In this document: in pieces, positions 22,441 through 33,640 of the stretch
Layout of the letters: each line of letters starts with the position of its first letter
Numbering within the stretch: position 1 is the stretch's first letter
DNA from: Hermatobates lingyangjiaoensis
Lineage: Eukaryota; Arthropoda; Insecta; Hemiptera; Hermatobatidae
Direction of reading: 5' to 3'
NCBI GenBank assembly: GCA_026182355.1
Contig: JAPFBL010001928.1
Location: 2,825,001 to 2,889,000 of the forward strand
Length of the DNA: 64,000 nucleotides
Program-made: the position numbers and the translations under genes
Notes under the pieces: model-generated
The model's database searches: none
What the model saw: the letters and a program-made list of their open reading frames with translations, nothing else
Told to the model about the DNA's origin: nothing

Positions 22441-24465
22441 CATGCTGATTATCCAGTACCCAGTTTAGCAATAATAATAATGTGTGTTTCTTGCCTGCTG
22501 TTTAACGTGATATTAACGACAACGAGAGCTGTGATGTACGAATGTTGTTCTGATGACGGTTCTGATGATACTTTGTCAAGCTATCATCGCAATGAAATGT
22601 ACCACGAAAGCATAACAAATTCGCCTGTGCACCCTGAGATGTACTTACGAGCTATACATTGTCATTAAGTACTTATCATGCTACTTTTCCAGTCATTGAG
22701 CTTTGCAATTGATATGTAAAGCAAAAATTGTATTTTAATTATATATTTTCATATATCAAGTTGTTGTTCTGGTCCTGAAAAAATATGACGAAGCATACAT
22801 TGTTTAGGTGTCTATATGAGTTTTTTGAAAGTTTTGAAATTAATTTTTTTTTTATCAAACCTTTTATAGTATATATCAGATTGGAGAAAAAAAATTGTAT
22901 ATGAAATGTATAAAGTTTTAATCGAATCATCATTTTGACTGATTTATTAGCTTCAAGGAATATTTTACTTAAATCATTAGATCAGGAGTGTCTGACAAAA
23001 GCCCCCTTGCACTGCCATGGTCTCTTCATTGAGTAACCCTGGAATAGAGTGAGCTACTTCATTACTAACGATTGCCAATGCTATAACATCGGTGCGGTAG
23101 TTTACTTGGGGCACAGCGATTTTATAAAACTTGATGCATTGTTGCTGAGCTTTGCAGTTGTTCAGGATGCTTTGAAAGGCGGTAGGGGGGTGGAGTGTTA
23201 AGAGACTACTGAATATTCATGCGATAAGACCATCTCGTTTCATGGCTCAAATCAGCCAGATATTAACCTGATTAGGGTGACAAGTTGCCAGTCCTGCCTT
23301 TGATTCATCGAGTCACTCACTATTGCAAACAGTCTCTCCAACGCACCCAACTCTTCACTACAGTACGTCATCAGCTGTTCAGAACGGTCAAGAATAAAAT
23401 TAATTTCACAATTGAATGAAATTTTCATTTAAATAAGAATAAAATGTCTTACATGCTTGCTTGAACTTTATATATATAAACAACGAAACGAAATTAATAT
23501 TAATAACACGCTTACAGTATCTACTTTTTAGTTCGAAGCTTCATCGATAGTGATAAGAGAGGGAAACCAAGTGCACTGATAGAGACTGTTGGAGAGCCTT
23601 TTAACTGTACTGATAACGGTTCAAACCAAATATTACAGTTTTGAGTGTGTTTTTTTTATTTAATATAATTCATGGAATTATATCAAGCCGTTTGGTTTGG
23701 TATTTTGAATTTAAGAAATTTGACTATTTCTTAATATCTTATTATTATTAAGAATGATAATAAACTCAGAACCCCAAGAATTCCATTTCCAATCACCCTT
23801 TAATAAATAAATGATCCAAACACTACACAATGGCGTTGATCATGAGTGTCACTCAAAGGGCCTGACCTCAGGCTGGTATTTGAGAATAGTAGCTTTCTCT
23901 CATTCTGGTAGCTGACTAACACTTGATGACCTAGGTATGAGACAGGAACGAGCTTAAGGTGCTGTTAAGATTAATTAAACAAGATGGAAAACCAGTCAAT
24001 GAAATTTACAAGTATGGAATACCAGTGTGACAAACTAGGACTTTTTTTGAAATTACAGAGGCAATAGTGAAGTTTCAAATGTTCTGCGAAGGCAAAATTT
24101 GGTGTAGTTCAGCTGTTATCTGCTTTCCCAGAAACTTAATAACTGAGTGAGTAATATCACGTCAGAACGTTCATAAGTAATGACCCAAATGCGTTTAACT
24201 CCTTTCTTCTTCCTAGAACTCCCCACTCCTATGAGACTCAGGTATCGCTGCAATTAACTGCCCAGCCAAATTAAGGAATGCTATCTGAAGAAAGAAACCA
24301 ACATGCAGTAAGCAATAATCTTCCTTAAACAATGTAACGCTAAAGTGATTCCAGACTATAAAGCCAGAGCAAATGAATTTGGTAGTATAAAGGGACAATC
24401 CAATCACTGAATAGGTAATTATTATTTTTTCCTACTTGTTGTTTTCACTGGACCAACCCTTCAGC
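22441..24465. other. Unassigned mixed-composition DNA
   Basis: More GC-balanced patches lie around 22990-23380 and 23830-24180 without recognisable domains. The frame 22480-22668 has no known motif. Confidence 0.45.
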
Positions 24466-24575
24466 ACCACATCCTTGGTGCCCTCCTGATGATGAACACA
24501 AAGTGTTCGAAACGCGTTGTTGCTGTTGAATAAAACTTCATTTGTGTGGATAACTTTTGTTTGTTTATTCATTTT
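24466..24575 (+). mobile_element. Solo PLE terminal repeat
   Basis: Carries the hammerhead-like core at 24486-24521 followed by TTGAATAAAACTTCATTTGTG and GTGGATAACTTTTG, comparable with the ends at 14298-14472 and 56546. No coding part is attached. Confidence 0.6.
24486..24521 (+). ncRNA. Hammerhead-like ribozyme motif, canonical core
   Basis: CTGATGA (24486-24492), stem II GAACAC/GTGTTC with a short loop (24494-24508), GAAAC (24509-24513), loop GCGTT, then GT closing stem III and U at the predicted cleavage position. This is the only copy with the canonical CTGATGA box. The first stem I pair (C24485-G24522) forms; the rest of stem I is weak. Confidence 0.65.
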
Positions 24576-25000
24576 ATCTCAGAATGAGTAAATACTACAC
24601 AATTACGGATTGCACAACTAATGATTTAATTATTATTGTCCTTAACGTCAAAACGACTCAACTCCTCTTAACTATTAGCTTGACTCTTTCTAAAGCGACA
24701 CTATTGGCCCTTACAGTGAGGCCAAATAAATAAGAATATTATTTTTACCGTTACAATATTAATAATATTAATTATATCATTTATAAACTGAATTATTATT
24801 CTAATATTATTTATTAGAGTATATGATATATAATATTTATGTATCATGTAAATATTATATTAATATTTATTACATTGTAAATATTAATATTATATAAATC
24901 TGTATTAACATTATAATTATTGATTATTGTTATAATTGGTATAGTTATTTTAATATTGTGCATGCAATAGTCGGCCACCAAGCAGAAACTTCATATATGC
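24576..25000. other. Unassigned AT-rich DNA
   Basis: From 24720 to 24950 the sequence is dominated by permutations of AATATTAT, probably old slippage. No genes. Confidence 0.5.
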
Positions 25001-25033
25001 ATACACACACACACCCACACACACGCGCGCACG

Positions 25034-25079
<46 letters not shown>

Positions 25080-25110
25080 TACACACATCCCACATACACA
25101 CACACACAGG
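25001..25110. repeat. (AC)n microsatellite with CG interruptions
   Basis: About 110 bases of AC repeat with CGCGCGCACGCACG and CATACA interruptions. The 60-codon Cys/Val and His/Thr frames on the two strands are translations of the repeat. Confidence 0.97.
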
Positions 25111-25331
25111 CACTCAGTAGTAACCATGAGTTGTATTATATAGGTATATAGAATTCATTCTGAAGATAAGATTTCAAAATGTACTTTACTCATTATTATT
25201 ATTATATCCAACCATATCTAACCATTCGCTCCCGTCTTCATATTATAAAGGCATATTTTTTTGTTGATATTAAAATACTCCTTGAGCACTGTTAACCTTC
25301 TGCCTCTTACAATACTAATGTTCAAGTACAT
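25111..25331. other. Unassigned DNA between microsatellite and minisatellite
   Basis: No features recognised. Confidence 0.5.
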
Positions 25332-26867
25332 GGTAAGTCAATGTCAAGAGTATAACTCTGGTCTGTATAGTACTAGGGTTAGTATAAGTCGATGTCAAGA
25401 ATGTAATTCTGGTCTATACAGTACTAGGGTTAATATATGTTGATGTCAAGAGTGTAACTCAGGTCTGTATAGTACTAGGGTTAGTATAAGTCGATGTCAA
25501 GAATGTAATTCTGGTCTATACAGTACTAGGGTTAATATATGTTGATGTCAAGATGTAATTCTGGTCTATACAGTACTAGGGTTAATATAATGTTGATGTC
25601 AAGAATGTAATTCTGGTCTATACAGTACTAGGGTTAATATATGTTTATGTCAAGAATGTAATTCTGGTCTATACAGTACTAGGGTTAATATATGTTGATG
25701 TCAAGAATGTAATTCTGGTCTATACAGTACTAGGGTTAATATATGTTGATGTCAAGAATGTAATTCTGGTCTATACAGTACTAGGGTTAATATATGTTGA
25801 TGTCAAGAATGTAATTCTGGTCTATACAGTACTAGGGTTAATATATGTTGATGTCAAGAATGTAATTCTGGTCTATAAGTACTAGGGTTAGTATAAGTTG
25901 ATGTCAAGATGTAATTCAGGTCTGTACAGTACTAGGGTTAATATATGTTGATGTCAAGAATGTAATTCTGGTCTATACAGTACTAGGGTTAATATTGTTG
26001 ATGTCAAGAATGTAATTCTGGTCTTACAGTACTAGGGTTAATATATGTTGATGTCAAGAATGTAATTCTGGTCTATACAGTACTAGGGTTAATATAGTTG
26101 ATGTCAAGATATTGAAATTCTGGATTATTTACAGTACTCAGGTTTAGTATAATTGATGTCAAGATGTGTAATCAGGTCTGTACAGTACTAGGGTTAATAT
26201 ATGTTGATGTCAAGAATGTACATTCTGGTCTATACAGTACTAGGGTTAATATATGTGTGATGTCAAGAATGTAATTCTGGTCTATACAGTACTAGGGTTA
26301 ATATATGTTGATGTCAAGAATGTAATTCTGGTCTATACAGTACTAGGGTTAATATATGTTGATGTCAAGAATGTAATTCTGGTCTATACAGTACTAGGGT
26401 TAATATATGTTGATGTCAAGAATGTAATTCTGGTCTATACAGTACTAGGGTTAATATATGTTGATGTCAAGAATGTAATTCTGGTCTATACAGTACTAGG
26501 GTTAATATATGTTGATGTCAAGAATGTAATTCTGGTCTATACAGTACTAGGGTTAGTATAAGTTGATGTCAAGAGTGTAACTCAGGTCTGTACAGTACTA
26601 GGGTTAATATATGTTGATGTCAAGAATGTAATTCTGGTCTATACAGTACTAGGGTTAATATATGTTGATGTCAAGAATGTAATTCTGGTCTATACAGTAC
26701 TAGGGTTAATATATGTTGATGTCAAGAATGTAATTCTGGTCTATACAGTACTAGGGTTAATATATGTTGATGTCAAGAATGTAATTCTGGTCTATACAGT
26801 ACTAGGGTTAGTATAAGTTGATGTCAAGAGTGTAACTCAGGTCTGTATAATACTAGGGTTAATATAG
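25332..26867. repeat. 51-bp minisatellite array (about 30 copies)
   Basis: The unit reads GTTGATGTCAAGAATGTAAT, TCTGGTCTATACAGTACTAG, GGTTAATATAT: 51 bp. Two variants alternate. One has TAAGTCGATGTCAAGAGTGT and ACTCAGGTCTGTATAG and lies mainly toward both ends; the other forms the more homogeneous interior. Units near 26080-26200 are disturbed by small indels. Because 51 is a multiple of three, a 102-codon open frame with a 17-residue repeat (DVKNVILVYTVLGLI plus two) appears at 26253-26561; it is not evidence for a protein. CTAGGGTTA occurs in every unit but is not a telomere repeat array. Confidence 0.97.
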
Positions 26868-28400
26868 TTATTATATCACTCACTTATTAAGTCTTCCTTT
26901 TTATTATGATCAATTTTAAATTTTGATATCGAATTTTTTTTGTATTTAGAAAGTTAGAAAGCCTCTTTGCCAAGTTTTTATTCTGTAATAATCTAATTCA
27001 AAGGATTTATATTAGAGTTTGGCCGGTATTGCAGCTCAACCATAAATAAATTAGCTGCCAATTAACAAATGAACCACATTTTCTTTCCCTTAAGCAGAGT
27101 TCTGAAATCCTTTAAGTGCTGGCATGGAAAACAAACTTTGGTCTTGAAAGTAATTTGATTGACTTCTAAAATAAGCATTCATTATTAAATGACTACAGGA
27201 CATTATTTATTAATATTAATTTCTATTATGAGAGATATTTGAATATTCTTGGATTTTATTTTTATCACTTTAGTTCAGGTTTTTATTAAACCTTATAATT
27301 TCGTGATGATTAATTGTTTACAAAAAAAAATTAAAAGGAACGAAAACAATGGAAGTATGTAGCATTAATGGAGACAGAGCTTTGCCCATGTACTTTGGGG
27401 ATTGTGGTGGACAGTTTATCTTTCTAATATTGTTAAGTCTCATTAATTTGTTTTACTTCTTCTTCAGGTGTATAACCTAATTATTTCTTTTATATTCTTC
27501 AGTATATGGCAAAGTGTTGACTTATATTACTGGTTTAAATTAGTCCTTAATTTATTACTTTCTACATAATTTGTATTTCGTATTTATATGTTTCTGGTTC
27601 CTCTATTTCATTTAGTCTGTAACCAATTCGTTCTAACGTAATAATTGTATCCCAAATTTTGTATGATATAGTTATGTCCATATTTAGCTACCCGGTTTGT
27701 TATCAGTTTGTTTGGAAACTAAAGTCCTATTCGTCAGTGTTTCTGTTTAAGATTGGTCAAATAGTTTGGACGATAAGTCATGTCAAACCTGATCATATTC
27801 AATTCAACAGCGTGATTCAATTCAAAGTGACTGTTAGAGCTGCATTGTGTTCTTATAAAAATAACCAATGATTTATATCCACATTATTTTAAAATTACAG
27901 TTTAAATATCCAATTAAAACAACAAACAAGACTTAAGAAACTTTTATAAATTTCTATTGAGATTAAATTCACTTCATACCATTACTGTGCGTTCTCTCTC
28001 ATTCCATGCAACCTAAACCACTTGTTATCAACTAATCTTATAGTTTGATTTCTGAATTATTTATTATACATGATTGTTTGTAATTTATGATTGAGTGTTT
28101 TCTTGTAGGTTCCGATTGGTTTACAATTACTTTTATGTATTAGTTTAGTGTTTGTTTTATTAAATGACTATTATTACGACACACTTGACACACTTATTTC
28201 TTAACAGATTATCAACATCTACTTTTACTAAGTCCTATCAATAAGTCAATTATGTTAGACTAGACAGCAAACAAGTGTCAGATCAATCCAATTCTTTCTT
28301 CTTATATCCATTATACCTATATCTATTTGTAATCGCACTCATTTAATTAGTTTGTTTGTCTTTTAGTACTCGCATTTATAGTCCTTTCACCTTTTACTGC
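26868..28400. other. Unassigned AT-rich DNA
   Basis: No recognisable elements; open frames are short and featureless. Confidence 0.5.
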
Positions 28401-28404
28401 TGTT

Positions 28405-28577
28405 TTAGGGGTGGAAGAGTGTGGCTCATTTATGATTTAGCACCCATTTTGGTAATGGGCGCGCCACATTACCGGGTTGTTGATTCTACTTTGGGAGTGC
28501 TATTGTTTTGCCTAGCTCAAGTATATTTAAAGCAGGGATCTATAACGAGTACTTTTGATGTTGACTGCAGGTATAGT
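28405..28577 (-). mobile_element. SINE-like element, 3' part only
   Basis: On the minus strand AGTACTCGTTATAGATCCCT, ACTCCCAAAGTAGAATCAAC, then the tail palindrome GGTAATGTGGCGCGCCCATT and ATGGGTGCTAAATCAT match the 3' half of the SINE at 19248-19592. The tRNA-like head is absent, as expected for 5' truncation. The 77-codon plus-strand frame 28356-28589 is a translation of the repeat. Confidence 0.72.
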
Positions 28578-28622
28578 TACTTTGAATGAACACATAGATA
28601 AAAGCCTGGCGTAAATTTTCAA

Positions 28623-29098
28623 CACAATCAGCCAATACTGTATTTTGGAATGTATGACTCTCATACTGGTCTCTAGTATATGACTATCGTGACTGATATA
28701 CTAGAGCCTAAGGTATATGAAGACGAAAACATTTGCCGTTACACAATCAACCAATACTGTATTTTGGAATGTATGACTCTCATACTGGTCTCTAGTATAC
28801 GACTATCGTGACTGATATAGTAGAACCTAAGGTATATGAAGACGAGAACATTTGCCGATACACAATCAACAAATACTGTATTTTGGAATGTATGACTCTC
28901 ATACTGGTCTCTAGTATATGACTATCGTGACTGATATACTGGAGCCTAAGGTATATGGAAACGAGAACATTTGCCGATACACAATCAACAAATACTGTAT
29001 TTTGGAATGTATGACTCTCATACTGGTCTCTAGTATACGACTATCGTGACTGATATACTGGAGCCTAAGGTATATGGAAACGAAAACATTTGTCGTTA
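28623..29098. repeat. Tandem repeat, 4 x 119 bp
   Basis: Units begin CACAATCAACAAATACTGTA at 28623, 28742, 28861 and 28980. Each contains TGACTCTCATACTGGTCTCT, a CTATCGTGACTGATATA block and GACGAAAACATTTGCCG. Copies differ by a few substitutions only. The 79-codon minus-strand frame in the array is a repeat translation. Confidence 0.95.
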
Positions 29099-29815
29099 CA
29101 CATAATTTCAATAATGGTGATAATAAAGAAATATAATTCTTATTAAACAAATATATAAAATGTTAACATCTTTGAAGTGTAATTACAAATCTATATTCTT
29201 GGTAACTGCTGTTAATAAAACATTTTTTTTTTTATTTTCACTGTTTAATAATGTGAAATGCAGTTAATCATTATTTGACCTAAAATGACCTAATAAATTA
29301 AATAAAGCGATGAAAATATCAAAATGATGTTGGAAACAGTAAACTAATTAATGTATGTTAAACTCTTTGAACTCTTGACAGATTTATAATGTTATTTGTC
29401 CACATCATCAAGGGAAACTTAACTTTCATGTTTTAATAGCTTGCGTGCAAGTAATTTCTGATTGTTTGTACATGTTACACGACATTCACTGACAGCTGAA
29501 AGTCGAAAAGTGAAAAAATGAAGCAGTCTTATATCTGCACACTTCTTTTAGTGTTCTAACTATTCTTTTTTGTTTAGTTTGTCATGAAGAGAGGTCTCTG
29601 TAAGATCTGGCTAGTTACTTCAAGGCTGCTTAAACTATTACATTTGATGTTTCATATTCTAACGAGTATCACCGTTTTGTTGTTGATTTATTTTTAATTG
29701 TGGCAACATTACAATTAGATATTGCCACTCTATAAGTATGTATGTTCAACATACGTATGTATATATGTTGAATGGATTAATGTAATTCATATATACTATT
29801 TTTTAGTATACACTT
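29099..29815. other. Unassigned AT-rich DNA
   Basis: No recognised features. Confidence 0.5.
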
Positions 29816-29819
29816 TTTC

Positions 29820-29975
29820 GATGAAAATATGATCCGAAATGAACAAATACAGTTCAATGTACATAAAGAAACATAGAGAACTTAAACAGTCTTCAGAGAC
29901 TGTTGAACCGAAAATTAGAGACTGTAAGCGCGTGCTTTGAAGTTCTCTATGTTTCTTTATGTACATTGAACATTT
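29820..29975. mobile_element. Foldback of PLE-like ends (ATGTTTCTTTATG type)
   Basis: Arms 29852-29883 and 29940-29971 are inverted copies (GTTCAATGTACATAAAGAAA and its complement). The loop holds TGAACCGAAAATTAGAGACTG, also found as GAAAATTAGAGACTGTATGT in reverse complement inside the foldback at 51042-51250. That loop resembles the GAAAATTAGAG hammerhead-like box at 8660. Both belong to one family; the outer flank CACTTTTTCGATGAAAATAT also recurs at 51215-51240 inverted. Confidence 0.7.
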
Positions 29976-30004
29976 CTTAGTATGTAATACGGACCCTCAA
30001 GTGT

Positions 30005-30121
30005 TATTTTTACTTTACTATAAGTAAAGTATAGTGATCGTGAAAAAATTCAATCTCGAGATTTTGACGGAATTACATGTTTTGAGGTCTCTGAAGTCGT
30101 TTTATGAAGTTTTCTCGATGA

Positions 30122-30189
<68 letters not shown>

Positions 30190-31786
30190 AGGGTGAGTGT
30201 GTTAGCATTGCTTGTTACGACGCTACGGTCCAGAGTCTTTGATGGATCAAGTTGATATTTTACACGAAAATGGGCCTCATAGGGTAGGAGATCCCTATTA
30301 TTTGGGAAGAATTATGCATGACGGAAAAGTCACTTTTTTTTGCCAAAACCGTTTTTTTGAAAACATTTTTTTCTCCTAAACTGATAACCTTAGAGTTTTG
30401 AAATTTTGGCATTATCTTTGAGGTTACAAATGGAACAAACGAAAAATATATTCAGAATTTTAAGACAACGTAAAATATTTTTTTTCAATAAAATGAAAAA
30501 AATTTGACTTATAATTCAATCTCAAAGCTTGTGAGAGCGATACAAGGCATACCGTTTGACGGATCAAAATGAAACTATGCTTAAGAATAGAATATTATAT
30601 GGAAAATGATTTGAGATAATTTTTTTCAAAATTACATTCACCAAAGGGGCGTTAAAGTACTATTTCCGTTTTCAGAAAATGTTTTTTTGACGGTAAACGG
30701 CTCATTAAAAATTCATGAAAATTTGACCATAAATGGAACAAAAAATTAGCAATTCATAACAAAATATTCATGAAGTTTCAATTATGGGAAAGAGCAATAA
30801 AGCTATAAAAACTGTTTGTTTATCCTAAACTAAGGGATCACCTGCTATACTTGTCGAATTTTTGATATTTTTTTACAATGTTTACATTGACTTAGAAATT
30901 ATTTGAGCAAAACCACTGAGATAAAATTAGACTATTCTAGTCTAATAGTTCATATTTATTATTTTCAAAAATTAGAAGCTCCCAACTATAAATGATTTAA
31001 ATTATATTGAATAGCTGGCTTCCACTTTCAGTTGAGTCTGTAAACTGGTTAATTACTAATATATTTTTCCCAATATACATTCATAGCAAGATTATAACAG
31101 AGTACAAGACGCAGGAAAAAAGATAACACTCACGCAGAGAAAATTGGTATATATGATTTTCGATAAAGGGGAAGGAAAATTATTTTAGTAAATACTGAGA
31201 AGCCATAAAATTTCCAGTATAATAATTCTATAAAAAACCAAAGATGTAAAACATAATTTGAAATGGAAATCTTTCGTTTGAAGATTAATAAATGTAATTA
31301 TTGTATATCCTTAATTATAAGTTATCTTAAAACGACATTTTTTGTTGGATGTTTATGATGTTTTCAGAGAAAATAAGAGTATTTTTCTGATTTAAATTTG
31401 AAAATTTGTCTTAAATATTCAATGTGGAAGGAGGTCAAGTAACCGATATAAGAAATCCACTGGCTATTTGAACAAACGCATGTTCTCTTGTAGAAGATTA
31501 TTTCGTGTCAAGAAATTTTCAGTTTGGCTTTTCAAAAATGTTATTACTGCTGTAGTTATACTAATGAGATTATTTGTATCAGCTGTGGGATGTACAAAAA
31601 TAAGCTTATATATTGATAAATCGATCAATCACTATCTGTACTACCTCAGAAATGAAAGACTAATAAATATTTCCCATTTAAATTTTTACATTATGCTTAA
31701 ATGAGACATTATATATTATAGACCGAAGAACATTGATATTAAGTTTACTTATAGTAAAGTTGAGTGCAGGCCACTCTAGATTTTTT
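30005..31786 (+). repeat. Family X dispersed repeat, copy 4 (most complete)
   Basis: Left end ACTTTACTATAAGTAAAGT at about 30013, then ATAGTGATCGTGAAAAAATT and ACGGAATTACATGTTTTGAG. An expanded (GT)n lies at 30124-30187, then GGGTGAGTGTGTTAGCATTG, GATGGATCAAGTTGATATTT and a long AT-rich body. The right end is GATATTAAGTTTACTTATAG, TAAAGTTGAGTGCAGGCCAC and CTAGATTTTTT (31730-31786). The two termini share ACTTTACTATAAGTAAA in inverted orientation. No coding capacity is evident; the 73- and 78-codon frames are repeat translations. It may be a non-autonomous DNA element or a degenerate retroelement; class unknown. Confidence 0.85.
30124..30187. repeat. (GT)n microsatellite inside family X copy 4
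   Basis: About 32 GT units exactly where the other family X copies have short GTGTGTGGGTGGGTGAGTG sequence, so this is an in-place expansion within the element. Confidence 0.97.
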
Positions 31787-32070
31787 GAAATAGTGATTTT
31801 AATAAATTAAAATGTGCTTTAGAGAATAAGATGCAATGATTTTAGACACCACTATATTTGGATAATGAGATAGGGCCTTAAGATAGCGATTTAAAGTGCA
31901 TATTCATGACTTCATTAAAGAAGAAGTAAACAAAAGAAATGGTCATATTTTTAAAACAATAAAAATGTATTTTTTTTAGAAAAATGTAAGAATCTTGATC
32001 TATGATTGCATGTGAATGCTATTGAGGAGGCAAAAATCATTATGTTGTAAATTAGTTTGGTATTTTTTTT
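31787..32070. other. Unassigned DNA between family X ends
   Basis: AT-rich; possibly a decayed family X internal part (AAAAATGTATTTTTTTTAG near 31965), but not alignable by eye. Confidence 0.4.
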
Positions 32071-32122
32071 TACTTATAGCAAACTTAAGTGCAGGCTACT
32101 CCAGATTTGTTACAATGTTATA
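32068..32122 (+). repeat. Family X right-end motif, solitary
   Basis: TTTACTTATAGCAAACTTAA then GTGCAGGCTACTCCAGATTT: a diverged copy of the family X right terminus, 300 bp from that of copy 4. Confidence 0.6.
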
Positions 32123-33510
32123 CGATTCGGTACAAATAAAACGAAAACTTTATAATACAGAATCCATAAAATTAAATAATGCCAGTAAAACAATGCTCCT
32201 CTTATCAAAGTATAAACTGGGTAAAAAGAATTTTTAAAATAGTTGAATTCAATACAACTTAAGAATCATAGGTCTCTATTTATTATATAAATAATTAGTC
32301 ACGCAGAATGAAGTCCCTTCATTTCCCGCCAACAGTACATAATGCGCATGTCTTTTCTATCGTATGATTATTTCGACCAATCATTGTCTCTCATTTTTTC
32401 ACCTCATTTTAATTTTTAATTGCGTTTCTATTCGACGTCCATGTTATTTGTAACAGTTTGAAATTAATTCAAATGTGGTCTTATTGAGAAATTTAGTTTA
32501 ATATCTATGTTTAAAAGAGTACATTCATTGAAATATTTAGTTTAATATATGTTTTAAATATGAGTTTACGTTGATTAAATGACAATGCAAGAATACAGAA
32601 GGTATTGAATATCATAAGGTCAGTGGAAATATTGTATTAATTTTCTTTTCAATATTACAAGTGCATTAATTGTTATTTAGACTATCTACGCTATTAACAT
32701 CATTTATATTATTTTTATACCATTCTGGTTTTGCTAATTCTTTTATAAGTCTATGTAATTTATATTTATTTTCACTTCACCAGGAAAATAAAATACTTAA
32801 TTAACACCATGTATATAATGTAAAAGTTCACCTATTGAGTTTTGTAGGCTCAACGAATTTGTCAAACTGAATCAATATGATTATTTGTATAAGATAATTC
32901 AAGAAACGTATTGTAATATCTTTGAAAACATTTATTTAGTTTATTAGTTATACCTATTTTTCATAATTTGCCTTAGTAATTTCTGGCCTTAAATAATGCT
33001 ATCTCAATTTTTCTCTTATTCTGTATTATTATTTTTAGATTATTTACTTTATTACTATGAATGGAAGCTGTATTTGAAATCATACACAGAATTCAAACTC
33101 TGTCTAGAAGAGGTAGAAACCCTCGATCACATTATATCTGTATTCGATCAATCATCTCAGAATGGACAAAGATTTCTATCAGCTCTTACGTTAAGCTATA
33201 GAAGTAACGAATACTTCTTTATTTACAATTATAAGGGTCATTAAATCTGATGTTGAATTGAGTTAGAACAATGGCATGTCAACAGTATGTCATATGTTGT
33301 TACAACAGTATGACTGCAGAGCCTACGAGTCCGATGGGTTTCAGAAGTCATTGTTATCATTGTCAATGTCATTATCATAAATCATTGTTATCAGATGTCA
33401 TGTTCACGATTCTAATAACTAATAAAGCGATTACAGTCAAATTAAACAAATGACACATGCTGATTAAATGTAAAGAGCACAAAACATCAGTTGGTGGTTA
33501 ATGAGTTTAT
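32123..33510. other. Unassigned AT-rich DNA
   Basis: The 82-codon frame 32996-33244 shows no recognisable domain. A purine/pyrimidine-mixed patch with repeated CATTGTTATCA phrases lies near 33350-33390. Confidence 0.45.
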
Positions 33511-33512
33511 TA

Positions 33513-33562
33513 TTATGTTTTCTTATAGTAAAGTTGAGTGTAGGCCACTCCAGATTTTTTAT
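33513..33562 (+). repeat. Family X right-end motif, solitary
   Basis: TTATTATGTTTTCTTATAGT then AAAGTTGAGTGTAGGCCACT and CCAGATTTTTT: close to consensus. Confidence 0.65.
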
Positions 33563-33615
33563 TATTGGTGTGTTTCTTTAACCTTCTCTTGACCTCTGAA
33601 ATTCCATTATTCTTT

Positions 33616-33640
33616 CTTTTTTTTTTTTTTTTTTTTTTTG
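33616..33640. repeat. Poly-T tract
   Basis: More than 20 consecutive T residues following TCTTTC. It could be the A-tail of a minus-strand retrocopy, but nothing recognisable is attached. Confidence 0.9.

Noticed and set aside
24945..25143. Cys/Val- and His/Thr-rich frames on opposite strands
   Set aside because: Translations of the (AC)n microsatellite.
26253..26561. 102-codon open frame with a 17-residue repeat
   Set aside because: It is the translation of the 51-bp minisatellite; it has no start context or flanking exon, and indel-bearing units break it.
25332..26867. Telomere-like GGGTTA within the minisatellite
   Set aside because: It occurs once per 51-bp unit and never as a tandem hexamer array.
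25332..26867. CRISPR-like array
   Set aside because: The repeats are contiguous, with no unique spacers, in a eukaryotic repeat context.
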